64,000 bases of DNA, from the NCBI GenBank assembly GCA_020829485.1, contig JAIVFU010000003.1, positions 1 through 64,000 on the forward strand, given 5' to 3'. Every line of letters begins with the position of its first letter. Within the stretch, counting starts at the first letter, position 1. The translations under genes and the position numbers were made by a program. The notes under the pieces were generated by a model that was given only the letters and a program-made list of their open reading frames with translations, made no database searches and was not told the origin of the DNA. The stretch comes from Nostoc sp. CHAB 5834 (GTDB lineage: Bacteria > Cyanobacteriota > Cyanobacteriia > Cyanobacteriales > Nostocaceae). Of the stretch, positions 17,321-25,536 are shown piece by piece.

Positions 17321-18142
17321 CTAAAAAATTATCTTTGGATAAATTAGCTGGTATCCAGCTTCTTTAAGCTTTTCATTCGATACCCAAGCATTATATGGGC
17401 GGGTACTCTTAATAGAAGTATCCCATATAACTTTGGGTAAATTATGTTTTTCAAATAGGCTATCTAGCAATTCTCGGCTGGTAAGATGTGCATCATCTAC
17501 CAGATTATAAATCCCTTGCAAACGACGGTGAAGGGCAAATTCTATCGCACCAACAATATCATCCAGGTGAATCCAATTTGTGATATCCTCGCCGCCGGGA
17601 CGGGTTGTACCAGAATATCTGTTAAATATTTTCAACAGTTCTCTACCAGGGCCATAAATTCCTCCTAAGCGAAAGATACAAACGCGGAGATTTTCGCTAG
17701 ATGCTGATAGCAGCACATCCTCTGTTTTTCGGAGAATTTGTGCATTTAAATTAGCGGGTGCAAGTGGTGTTTCTTCATCTACCCAGACACCATTTCTGTC
17801 ACCATACACTGCATAGCTACCTGTGTATATTAATTGTTTTACACTCGGAATCTGCTGTAAGGATGAAACTAAAGTTTGGGCGGTTTGTAGATAAGTTTCT
17901 TCATAAACTTCCGCACCTTTTGCACCAACACTCAAAACTACAACATCTTGATCGTGCAAAACTGATTTTAGACTATCTAAGTCATTACCACGGGTAACTA
18001 CAACTCTTTCTGATACTGATTTTAGTGCAGGGACACGCTCAGAGGAAGTTGTGGTTACACTGACAACAAAATCCCCCTTCTTCTGCCAATATTGAGCAAC
18101 CTTATAACCAACATAACCACAACCAATGATTGCAACGTTCAT
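17321..18142 (-). CDS. SDR-type NAD(P)-binding epimerase/dehydratase-like protein
   Basis: A 273-residue extended short-chain dehydrogenase-like protein. The Rossmann motif is GCGYVGYKVAQYW (residues 7-19); SYAVYGDRNGVW (about 110) and RLGGIYGPGRELL (about 157) are the central-region motifs seen in the YeeZ/NAD-epimerase group. A canonical YxxxK is not evident, so catalytic class is uncertain. It is the first gene of a likely pair with the alpha/beta-fold protein. Confidence 0.8.
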   Translation of the reverse strand: MNVAIIGCGYVGYKVAQYWQKKGDFVVSVTTTSSERVPALKSVSERVVVTRGNDLDSLKSVLHDQDVVVLSVGAKGAEVYEETYLQTAQTLVSSLQQIPSVKQLIYTGSYAVYGDRNGVWVDEETPLAPANLNAQILRKTEDVLLSASSENLRVCIFRLGGIYGPGRELLKIFNRYSGTTRPGGEDITNWIHLDDIVGAIEFALHRRLQGIYNLVDDAHLTSRELLDSLFEKHNLPKVIWDTSIKSTRPYNAWVSNEKLKEAGYQLIYPKIIF

Positions 18143-18224
18143 GACAAATTAGACACAAATAAATTAAACTACTCATTGAGATAATATTCTCAATTAAGGG
18201 ACTGGACGTAAATAAATTAACACT

Positions 18225-18383
18225 TCAGAGCTGGTTCAATTTTTCTAACCCTTCGTATTGAGAAGTATAACCGCAGTAGGAAGCCACATTCACAATTAAG
18301 AGTACCTTCTCGGTATACTCGTTTAATTGCCTATCCTCACCTTTGATAGTCTTAACTGCGATGTCCGAAATTGTGTTACTCAT
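18225..18383 (-). pseudogene. Glutathione peroxidase, N-terminal fragment
   Basis: From ATG at 18383 the frame encodes 52 residues that match the start of glutathione peroxidase: ISDIAVKTIKGEDRQLNEY, then KVLLIVNVASYCGYTSQYEG with the active-site Cys position, and LEKLN. The stop comes at LNQL, where intact proteins (about 160 residues) go on. The next bases read GTTAATTTATTTACG and then a CCCTTAA end that looks like part of a repeat. The rest of the gene is missing from the window, so this is a 5' remnant. Confidence 0.85.
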
Positions 18384-18485
18384 CTTGAATCTAATTTATA
18401 GGGAATATTGCCAAGTCTCCCATATTACAGGTACTGTAAACCCTCTTTTTTTAAGGAAATTAGGTTTGTTAGCCTTGTTTCCTCC

Positions 18486-18649
18486 TAAGTAAGTAGGCGA
18501 GAATAAATCAAAGTAAATTAAGTAATGTAAAAAACCTTGAGATGAGTTCGTAGTGAACGCGAGTGCGTCTCGTAGAGAGGGATTCAGCCCTCAAATTAGG
18601 ACTAAAGTCCTTACTACAAACCTTGAATTATTCACGCCGCTCTACTTAC
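18486..18649. mobile_element. MITE-like family A element, 164 bp
   Basis: The left end TAAGTAAGTAGGCGAGAATA and the right end (reverse complement GTAAGTAGAGCGGCGTGAAT) are imperfect inverted repeats. Inside is the right-hand arm GACTAAAGTCCTTACTAC that also occurs in the copies at 35240 and 63170. The left-hand arm is replaced by GCGTCTCG-type repeat text. Confidence 0.75.
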
Positions 18650-18924
18650 GGTTCTATTTAATTTAGCCTATAAGCTTGTATGGGAGTTTCGATAGATGTT
18701 TCCATCGCTGATTCGTACTTAATGAGCAAGGCGATGTCTAACGACAAGGCAGAAGGTGAAGAGTCCTTGCTCAACTAGGGCACCCAATCAATTAAGATAG
18801 CGATCGCCTGTTGAGTCGTAACTCTTCTGTAAATAGCTCCACTAATCCAGTATCTCAGGATTGGCTTGGAAATCTGCGTTGCTTTTAATACAAATCTTTT
18901 CGCACGGATGAATTATGAATTATC

Positions 18925-19049
18925 TTAGGGACTTCCAAGAAATAAATTATCCAATCTTGTGGGGTGGGCATCTTGCCCGCCTTTGACTATGGGCGTGTCG
19001 CCCACCCCACAATAAATAGTTGTATATTTTTTTATTTGGAAGTCCCTTA
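18925..19049. mobile_element. MITE-like element, 125 bp
   Basis: The ends TTAGGGACTTCCAA and TTGGAAGTCCCTTAA are inverted repeats with 12 matching bases (AGGGACTTCCAA). The interior has a hairpin with GTGGGGTGGGC and GCCCACCCCAC. Confidence 0.75.
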
Positions 19050-19357
19050 ACCTTCGTGTTGAGTTTATCTCTACAACCGTCACTTTTATCAACAAGATTG
19101 GATGGTGGAGGGTGCGGGCAATTTATCAGTTATTTCACCCAATGCTAGCTTCTAAATTACACCCAGTGGTCGGTTTAAAAAAGAATTACTGCCCTTCAAT
19201 GTAGCTTTTAAAGTAACAAAAAATTAATTTCTTGTATAAAAACTTAATATTATTCATAATTGTCCTATCCTGAAATCAGAAAATACCTACCTATAAAGGA
19301 TATAGATGCTTGATTTGTTGCATCAGCAGCTATTTGGCATAACAAAAGCGAAAAAAT

Positions 19358-19371
19358 GTATCCGGTGATAC
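19358..19371. promoter_or_regulatory. NtcA-type binding site GTA-N8-TAC
   Basis: GTATCCGGTGATAC fits the NtcA consensus GTA-N8-TAC exactly. It lies 107 bases before the ATG of the dead ammonium-transporter copy and about 645 bases before amt. NtcA is the nitrogen-control regulator in cyanobacteria and activates amt genes. A good -10 box at the usual distance of about 22 bases is not clear, so activity is unproven. Confidence 0.5.
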
Positions 19372-19477
19372 AGCTTTTTGATTTGAGTAAATAGACAATC
19401 AGTCAAATTTATCCGTCTAGGCATAAATTTACCAAAGGTGAAATAGCAAGTAGTATCATGATTTCTGTAAAGCTCCC

Positions 19478-19772
19478 ATGATTCAATCTTTATCTGAAAC
19501 TACAACTAAACTGCAAATTTGTATTGATACTACCTGGGTACTAATCACTGTTTTTTAGTATTATTCATGAAATTGGCTTTGCCATATTAGAAGCAGGTTT
19601 TATCTGCCAAAGAGGTGTAGTTAATGCCTTACTAGAAAACTCAATTGATGTCGCTGTAACTATCTTAAAGTATAATGAAAAATTGGCTATAACTGTGTTA
19701 GACCTTTTTTATCGACATAATATTGACAATTTATCGCAATTCCTTAAACACAACTTGTTGTTGAAAGATTAA
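19478..19772 (+). pseudogene. Ammonium transporter 5' remnant with frameshifts
   Basis: From ATG at 19478 the frame reads KLQICIDTTWVLITVF and then a stop. Shifting frame restores FLVLFM and, after another shift, EIGFAILEAGFICQRGVVNA. The live gene downstream has [20 protein letters not shown] and [17 protein letters not shown] at the same places. So this is the first transmembrane region of a second amt copy, with at least two frameshifts. After LLENSIDVAV the frame goes on to a stop at 19770 (ending KHNLLLKD) with no further likeness to Amt. It lies 233 bases upstream of amt, as expected for a decayed tandem duplicate. Confidence 0.8.
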
Positions 19773-20005
19773 AGATTAAGTGAAGAAGACTTGACTGTTT
19801 CAGAAACTACATCATAATTACTTAAAGATATTTACGACAAATATTTACAGATGTGCGAATAGTTTCCTAAACTCCTAATAAGGTAATTTTGTTTTCTGGT
19901 TTTTAAACAAGTGGCTTAAAGGAAAAATATCAAAAACCACTGGATTCAACTTCAGACGGTAGTTTTTTCTGCTTAACCTGTTCTTTCCCTTTTTGAAAGA
20001 TAGTT

Positions 20006-21589
20006 GTGAGGATGATGTTCAAATTCATGTACAAACAAAAATTGAAAACAAAAAATAGACCTCAGTCTGCAAGAAATTACGCTGTCAACTCACAGATAAA
20101 CTCAAAAGTCAAGCTATTTAATCTAGCAATTAAGCGACTCTCTCCCAGTTGGCAAGCCTGCTTACCTTTAGCTTGTCTGATTGTGTTGGGTTGGGGTTGT
20201 GCCGCAGTTGCCCAAACGACCGCCGCAGGGCCAACGACAGCAGAACTCAAAGTTGCTCTTGATACACTGTGGGTTGCGATCGCAGCCTTTTTAGTGTTCT
20301 TCATGAATGCTGGTTTTTGTATGTTAGAGACAGGCTTCTGTCGTCAGAAAAACGCTGTCAACGTTCTTTCCAAAAACTTGATTGTATTTGCTTTATCCAG
20401 CATTGCATTTTGGGTACTCGGTTTTGGCTTAATGTTCGGTGATGGCAACGACTTCATTGGATTGAATGGGTTTTTCTTAGGAGGAGCAGATAACAGTCCC
20501 GCCACAGGAGAAGCCTATAAAGGCGTTTTCGGTGCTATTAGTTGGGCTGGTGTACCTTTAGCTGCCAAGTTTTTATTCCAGCTAGTGTTTGCTGGAACAG
20601 CAGCAACAATCGTTTCTGGTGCAGTAGCCGAACGGATTAAGTTTGTTGATTTCCTAATTTTCAGCCTCTTACTTGTAGGTATTCTCTACCCCATTACCGG
20701 ACACTGGATTTGGGGAACTGGTTGGCTAGCAGACAGAGGCTTTTGGGATTTTGCCGGTTGTACGGTGGTTCACTCCGTAGGTGGCTGGGCAGCTTTGATG
20801 GGAGCAGCATTTCTTGGGCCCCGCCTTGGTAGATATCAAGATAGGCAAGTTGTGGCTATGCCTGGTCACAACATGAGTATTGCCACTTTGGGCTGTCTGA
20901 TCTTGTGGTTGGGCTGGTTTGGTTTCAACCCAGGTTCTGTGATGGCTGCCGATCCTAGTGCGATCAGTCACATTGCTGTCACCACTAACATGTCTGGTGC
21001 TGCCGGTGGAATTGCCGCCACAATTACAGCTTGGTTATACTTAGGTAAACCAGACCTGTCAATGATTATCAATGGTATTTTGGCTGGCTTGGTTGGTGTT
21101 ACAGCGTCTTGTGCTTACATAAGTATTCCTGCTTCTTTACTCATTGGCTTGATTTCTGGAGTACTGGTAGTTTTCTCTGTAACATTCTTTGACAAACTTG
21201 GCATTGATGACCCAGTGGGAGCTACATCAGTTCACCTAGTTTGTGGTATCTGGGGAACTCTAGCAGTGGGTCTGTGGGCAGTTGGCCCTGGTGTTTATTC
21301 CTGGTATGGTGATGCACTTGGCCCAGCAAAAGGTTTATTTGCAGGTGGTGGCTTTGGACAGTTCGGTGTTCAGTTGCTGGGCGTTGTCTCAGTAGGCGGC
21401 TTCACTGTCTTACTCAGTAGCATCTTTTGGCTAGCACTGAAAGCTACTTTAGGTATCAGAGTATCCAAAGAAGAGGAGCTAGAAGGCTTGGATATTGGTG
21501 AACACGGTATGGAAGCCTACAGTGGATTTCTCAAAGAAGGTGATGCAACTGGATTTTCTGGAGAAGAAAGCTCAATTGGGAGATATTAG
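20006..21589 (+). CDS. amt: Ammonium transporter (Amt)
   Basis: Inner-membrane ammonium channel of about 527 residues. The N-terminus is basic and long, with a signal-type hydrophobic stretch ending CAAVAQ, then eleven spans. The twin-His pore residues are present in [13 protein letters not shown] (about residue 255) and [12 protein letters not shown] (about 413). [20 protein letters not shown] and VSGAVAERI are family motifs; the C-terminal tail ends in a regulatory-type region [13 protein letters not shown], probably for PII (GlnK/GlnB) control. The start is uncertain: GTG 20006, ATG 20012, 20015 and 20027 are all in frame, and GAGG at 20008-20011 fits none of them well. The upstream NtcA-type site fits nitrogen control. 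Confidence 0.93.
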   Translation: MRMMFKFMYKQKLKTKNRPQSARNYAVNSQINSKVKLFNLAIKRLSPSWQACLPLACLIVLGWGCAAVAQTTAAGPTTAELKVALDTLWVAIAAFLVFFMNAGFCMLETGFCRQKNAVNVLSKNLIVFALSSIAFWVLGFGLMFGDGNDFIGLNGFFLGGADNSPATGEAYKGVFGAISWAGVPLAAKFLFQLVFAGTAATIVSGAVAERIKFVDFLIFSLLLVGILYPITGHWIWGTGWLADRGFWDFAGCTVVHSVGGWAALMGAAFLGPRLGRYQDRQVVAMPGHNMSIATLGCLILWLGWFGFNPGSVMAADPSAISHIAVTTNMSGAAGGIAATITAWLYLGKPDLSMIINGILAGLVGVTASCAYISIPASLLIGLISGVLVVFSVTFFDKLGIDDPVGATSVHLVCGIWGTLAVGLWAVGPGVYSWYGDALGPAKGLFAGGGFGQFGVQLLGVVSVGGFTVLLSSIFWLALKATLGIRVSKEEELEGLDIGEHGMEAYSGFLKEGDATGFSGEESSIGRY

Positions 21590-21631
21590 GGTAAATACAG
21601 CAGATTGCAACTTGGTTAGGTATAGATAATC

Positions 21632-21659
21632 GTAGGGGCACAACATGTTGTGCCCCTAC
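21632..21659. terminator. Perfect 28-base palindrome, possible terminator of amt
   Basis: GTAGGGGCACAACA continues as its exact reverse complement TGTTGTGCCCCTAC. It is 43 bases after the amt stop. There is no T-run, and the same type of hairpin (GTAGGGGCACA) is a dispersed repeat in Nostoc-type genomes. Confidence 0.5.
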
Positions 21660-21691
21660 CCGTGTAATTCATTTACCTGAAATACGGTGTA

Positions 21692-21742
21692 TTTTTTTGC
21701 TTGAAACGCTTGTAAATCAGCGCCTTTTAGGGAATGAAACAG
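21692..21742 (+). repeat. 51-base repeat, inverted copy of 11921-11971
   Basis: The unit starts TTTTTTTGCTTGAAACGC and ends GGGAATGAAACAG. Its exact reverse complement lies within the 381-bp element at 11811-12191, nearly 10 kb away. Confidence 0.85.
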
Positions 21743-21943
21743 TCCTGCTTGTGAAATGTCTTTAATTTTGAATTGTTAACCCCTTGTCTCTTCATTAACG
21801 CCAACTTACTTAGAAAAGTATAAAATTAAATATACCAATATCCTTGCGAGTATTAACTGAATAATGCCACTATGAATCTGCCTGATCTGAATCAAAGTTA
21901 AAACTTAATTTCAGCAAAACTTATTTTACCTTGTGAAAATTTT

Positions 21944-22399
21944 ATGATTAGAGGGTTGAAAGTTAGTATGCTGCTATTGGCAGTTCTAGGAAATCTGGCG
22001 TGGTCATTTAGTGCCAAGGCAAATTTTAACGGCAAACTCACCGTAGAAATTGATGGCTTAAAGAACAAACAAGGACAAGTTTGTGTGAGTATATTTGCTA
22101 GCAGTGAAGGATTTCCTAGCGATCGCGATCGCGGCTTAAAAAAGCAGTGTACCAATATTAGTGGCACTCCCTTACCTATTACCTTTGATAACTTGAAAGC
22201 GGGTAGTTACGCCGTTGCTGTCTTCCACGATCAAAATAACGACGGTACCCTCAATAGCAATGTTTTAGGTATACCAAGCGAAGGTTTTGGATTTTCCAGG
22301 AACCCAGAAATTCGCACAAGAGCGGCCAAATTTAGCGAAGCAGCATTTTTGGTAGCCGGGCCTGACACTAATATCCAAATCCAATTGAAATATTTTTAG
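21944..22399 (+). CDS. DUF2141 secreted/periplasmic protein
   Basis: A 151-residue exported protein. A signal peptide (about 1-27, LLLAVLGNLAWSFSAKA) precedes the DUF2141 domain: LTVEIDGLKNKQGQVCVSIFAS, then LPITFDNLKAGSYAVAVFHDQNNDGTLNSN and IPSEGFGFSRNP, the family's hallmark motifs. The fold is a beta-sandwich of unknown role. No operon partner; the next gene is convergent and only two bases from its stop. Confidence 0.9.
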   Translation: MIRGLKVSMLLLAVLGNLAWSFSAKANFNGKLTVEIDGLKNKQGQVCVSIFASSEGFPSDRDRGLKKQCTNISGTPLPITFDNLKAGSYAVAVFHDQNNDGTLNSNVLGIPSEGFGFSRNPEIRTRAAKFSEAAFLVAGPDTNIQIQLKYF

Positions 22400-22401
22400 G
22401 T

Positions 22402-23541
22402 TTATTCTCGTGAATCGTTGTGTGAATCTTCTGGTAGAGTTTGTTGTTCAGGCAAACCACGCATTCGATTCATCTGAGTTAAAGCATATCGTGCTGTTGC
22501 TTGCACCTCGGCATCTGGGTCTTCCAGCGCATGGTGCAACATCTGACTCATTTGACCCATCATGTCATAAACGCGGGTCAGGTCACGGATCGCATTTTGC
22601 CGCACCTGTGGACTTTCATCTTGCAGTGAAATTGCTAGGCCACGGTTCATTGGTTTGAGTGTGCGGATGCCAATTTCTGCTAAAGCTGCTAGAATTAAAC
22701 TGCTTTCTTGAGAATCGGCATCAATCATCAGGTCAACCAGATGCTGAATTGCCCGCGAATCTCCCTGTTGACCCAAATCCCAAATAGCCTTGCGTCGCTT
22801 AGTTGGGTCAGAACTGCGTAAGTCTTGAATTAATTCGTCAACAATATTTAATTTAGCTAGCCGGGAAGTTTTTTCTGGTAGCAGTAATTGTGTGGCGAGT
22901 GGTGGCGTAGCTGTTTGTGGATTAATTACAGTCTCTGGTAAGGGTGATGTCATGGGGTTTTTATTAGCTTCACTCAAACTTTTAGTTTCTGATATTTCGG
23001 ATTGCACTTGTTTACCCTGACGAAACCACTTCAGCAGGTAAACAAGTGCGCCAATACTTCCTAGAATTCCAATAGCCAATATTAACCACCAGATAAAACC
23101 TCTCTCGGTTGGCTTGGGTGTTGTAGTTGGTTGGGAAGTCGCAGCAACAGAGGCAACAATTGGAGAAGCAACAATCTGATTTTTGGCTACCATTGCTGCT
23201 TGCAGTCTCCCCCTAGTCTCCAGGCCAGCAAGACCATCTACTTTTAAACCCTTTGCTTTCTGGAATTTAACTACAGCCATTTCCGTACTGTCGTTGTACT
23301 CTCCATCTACCACGCCAGTGTAGTATCCCAACTGCTTTAATTGGGTTTGTAATCTCTGCACATCTGATTTTCGACTACCATATCTCAAAACAGTCGGACT
23401 AGCAGTAACCTTAGAACTAGCTTGTGCAAGTTCTAAAGTTTCAGGTGCTAGGTTAGGTGTTGCTGTGCTTGCACGATTTGGGTAAAAACCCACGCAAGTA
23501 AAACAGGTAAATATCAAAATTGAGGAACGGCATAGCCTCAT
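22402..23541 (-). CDS. Peptidoglycan-binding protein with membrane span and HEAT repeats
   Basis: A 379-residue protein. Order: a signal or anchor segment (about 6-20), a PG_binding_1 domain (about 55-110, VLRYGSRKSDVQRLQTQLKQ, then LGYYTGVVDGEYNDSTEMAV), a Pro/Thr-rich linker, a membrane span (about 150-172, WWLILAIGILGSIGALVYLL), then a HEAT-repeat domain in the cytoplasm (about 235-365, DLRSSDPTKRRKAIWDLGQQ and three further helical pairs). This ties cell-wall binding outside to a protein-binding scaffold inside. I use ATG 23541; the frame extends 22 codons further to a TTG that lacks support. An STRR region lies upstream. Confidence 0.85.
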   Translation of the reverse strand: MRLCRSSILIFTCFTCVGFYPNRASTATPNLAPETLELAQASSKVTASPTVLRYGSRKSDVQRLQTQLKQLGYYTGVVDGEYNDSTEMAVVKFQKAKGLKVDGLAGLETRGRLQAAMVAKNQIVASPIVASVAATSQPTTTPKPTERGFIWWLILAIGILGSIGALVYLLKWFRQGKQVQSEISETKSLSEANKNPMTSPLPETVINPQTATPPLATQLLLPEKTSRLAKLNIVDELIQDLRSSDPTKRRKAIWDLGQQGDSRAIQHLVDLMIDADSQESSLILAALAEIGIRTLKPMNRGLAISLQDESPQVRQNAIRDLTRVYDMMGQMSQMLHHALEDPDAEVQATARYALTQMNRMRGLPEQQTLPEDSHNDSRE

Positions 23542-23639
23542 ATTGGAAGTTTCAGCCTGAAGGTGCTTTTGAAGTATTCGATACAACAATACCTTCAAGA
23601 TTACCAAATTACCAAATGTTAACTGTCATTTTTTTATTG

Positions 23640-23720
23640 GGCATTGGGCATTGGGCATTAGTTATTCTCCCTCATCTCCCTACTGAATTACGAATTACGA
23701 ATTACGAATTACGAATTACC
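23640..23720. repeat. Short tandem repeats: (TTGGGCA)n and (GAATTAC)n
   Basis: Near 23639-23660 the unit GGGCATT is repeated three times; 23686-23717 holds about five copies of GAATTAC. The second array ends just before the stop of the DMT transporter gene. Both are STRR-type heptamers; similar GGGCATT units recur at 32078-32100. Confidence 0.8.
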
Positions 23721-23722
23721 AG

Positions 23723-24790
23723 TTAGGGTAAAATTTCTCGTTCAGATTCTCTCACTCCGAAAGTTATGGGGTTTAATTTTTTAGCGGATGCTTCTAAAAC
23801 TGGTTGCTGTATATTAGCTATCTCGCCGACAGTAACTGTGTCGTTTTGCGCTGCTAAAGTATCGCGTTGGTTAATGAGATAAATGCTGATTAAAGTTAGG
23901 AAAACACCGACCCACTGCAACGGACTGAGGACTTCTGAGAGGAAGAGATTGCCGAATAGTAGGGCAAAGACGGGTGTGAGGAAGGTGAGGGAACTAAGAC
24001 TGGTGAGACTGCCACTAGAGGCAAAGTAGAAGAATAATCCGTAGGCGATCGCACTGCCAAATACAGTAGCATAACCCAAAGCCACTAAATCAGATGCTCT
24101 CAGATTCTCCCACTGCTGGGATTCGATAACTGATGAAACTCCCCATAGTGGCAATCCACCCAAAATCATGTGCCATCCCGTAGCGGTTACTGGGTCAGCA
24201 TGTCGGCACACAAACCGAATCAACACTGTTCCCACTGCCATTGATAGGGCTGCTAATAGCATCAACCACTCGCCACTAGCAAACAAATCTTGCCAATTGC
24301 CAATTGTGATATTTGCACCTGAGTCGAGAAAATGTAAAATCAACTCATCAGGTAAGCCAATTAAACTAATGCCTGTTACACCCAAGCCTAACCCCAGCCA
24401 TCCCCAAAAACCAATGTGTTCTTGAAATAGCCACAACGATAGTAAGGCAACAGCCAAAGGTTGGGAGTCAATCATCACAGACCCTAACCCCGCACTGGTT
24501 CTAACTAATCCCTCCGCTAAAAAGCCTTGAAACAGCGTCCCATCTATGAGGGCAAATAAGGCAATCCACAGCCATGCAGCCCTACCTTTCGGTTGGGGCT
24601 TACCCATGAATGCTGCTGCAATCAGAATTAACATCCCTGCTGGTATCAGACGCACACCTGCCATGAATAGCGGTGTGGTATGGGGTATTACTCCTTTCAT
24701 GGCTACCATTGCTGTCCCCCATAGGAAAAAGGGGGCAATTAAGAGGAGAGGGGCGAAGGGAAGTTTAGATGCACTGAGTTTCAGTTGCAT
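23723..24790 (-). CDS. DMT-family (EamA) transporter
   Basis: A 355-residue inner-membrane protein with ten predicted spans in two EamA halves: LLIAPFFLWGTAMVAMKGV (first half) and AALSMAVGTVLIRFVCRH (second half), each followed by the family's helix pattern, and a final LTFLTPVFALLFGNLFLSEVL. DMT proteins export amino acids, nucleotides or other small metabolites; the substrate is not evident. I use ATG 24790 rather than the TTG eleven codons upstream, because AAAGG lies at a proper distance. The polar C-terminal tail of about 50 residues is unusually long. Confidence 0.88.
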   Translation of the reverse strand: MQLKLSASKLPFAPLLLIAPFFLWGTAMVAMKGVIPHTTPLFMAGVRLIPAGMLILIAAAFMGKPQPKGRAAWLWIALFALIDGTLFQGFLAEGLVRTSAGLGSVMIDSQPLAVALLSLWLFQEHIGFWGWLGLGLGVTGISLIGLPDELILHFLDSGANITIGNWQDLFASGEWLMLLAALSMAVGTVLIRFVCRHADPVTATGWHMILGGLPLWGVSSVIESQQWENLRASDLVALGYATVFGSAIAYGLFFYFASSGSLTSLSSLTFLTPVFALLFGNLFLSEVLSPLQWVGVFLTLISIYLINQRDTLAAQNDTVTVGEIANIQQPVLEASAKKLNPITFGVRESEREILP

Positions 24791-25007
24791 GGGTTTGCTG
24801 ATGCCTTTGTTTAACAAGCGCAAAAATTGCTTTACCCAATTTTACCGAAATTATGTAGTTTTGCGTAGACATCGCCTCTGGCGGGTGCTTTGCACCATCG
24901 CGTAGCGTCTTGAAGAGTTCGCAACAAACTTTCAGTGGGGATATTAAGCGATCGCAGTTATGGATTTGGGGAACGAACCGCAAAGGACGCAAAGAGCGCA
25001 AAGAAGA

Positions 25008-25397
25008 TTAAGAAGAGAGTATGATGCGTTTGATGCCGTCTTTGAGGAGAGGGACGTTAAAGTTGATGAGAAGGGCTAGAGGGTAATGAGTCATTTTAAG
25101 GTAGGAGAGGACTTGGGCTTCATGAATGGGGGCTAAGTTTTGGACAGCTTTCAATTCAACAATTAGAGAGTCCCCAACCAAAAAATCTAATTTGCCCTCG
25201 CCGACTGGACGACCTTTGTAGTTTACTTTTACTGGATGCTCAAACTTGTAAGGTATCTCGCGCATTAGAAATTCTTCTCTCAACGCCTTGTGATAAACCT
25301 CCTCTAAAAACCCCGCTCCTAATACCTGATGTACCTCAATCGCCGCCCCAATCACTCTATAAGCTAACTTTTCTAACTGAACACTTGGTTGCCTCAT
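25008..25397 (-). CDS. GxxExxY family protein
   Basis: A 129-residue protein with the defining motif [13 protein letters not shown] (about 27-39), plus [17 protein letters not shown], which resembles the core of a PD-(D/E)xK nuclease fold (D...ELK). The family is widespread in cyanobacteria and other bacteria near repeats, with unknown function; a nuclease role is likely but unproven. It is transcribed divergently from valS, with a GAACCGC-type dispersed repeat in the 140-base space between (25405-25445). Confidence 0.88.
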   Translation of the reverse strand: MRQPSVQLEKLAYRVIGAAIEVHQVLGAGFLEEVYHKALREEFLMREIPYKFEHPVKVNYKGRPVGEGKLDFLVGDSLIVELKAVQNLAPIHEAQVLSYLKMTHYPLALLINFNVPLLKDGIKRIILSS

Positions 25398-25536
25398 CTT
25401 AACTTCCTCCTCTTCCTTTGTGTCCTTTGCGTCCTTTGCGGTACCCTTCGGGAAGCCACTTCGTGTCTACGTTTCCATCAATCCCTCTCCAACCCTATGG
25501 CAAAATTTATTAAAGTCCTTCCTTAGTTTGCCCAGC

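Larger units (their letters stand above)
18143..20005. other. Decayed region with two gene remnants and two mobile elements
   Basis: This 1.86-kb gap holds, in order, a glutathione peroxidase fragment (18225-18383), a family A element (18486-18649), a second inverted-repeat element (18925-19049), an NtcA-type site (19358-19371) and a dead ammonium-transporter copy (19478-19772). No intact gene seen. Confidence 0.8.
21590..21943. other. Intergenic gap with a palindrome and a shared 51-base repeat
   Basis: Contains the 28-base palindrome at 21632-21659 and the repeat unit at 21692-21742. The remainder is AT-rich and probably holds the promoter of the DUF2141 gene. Confidence 0.6.
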
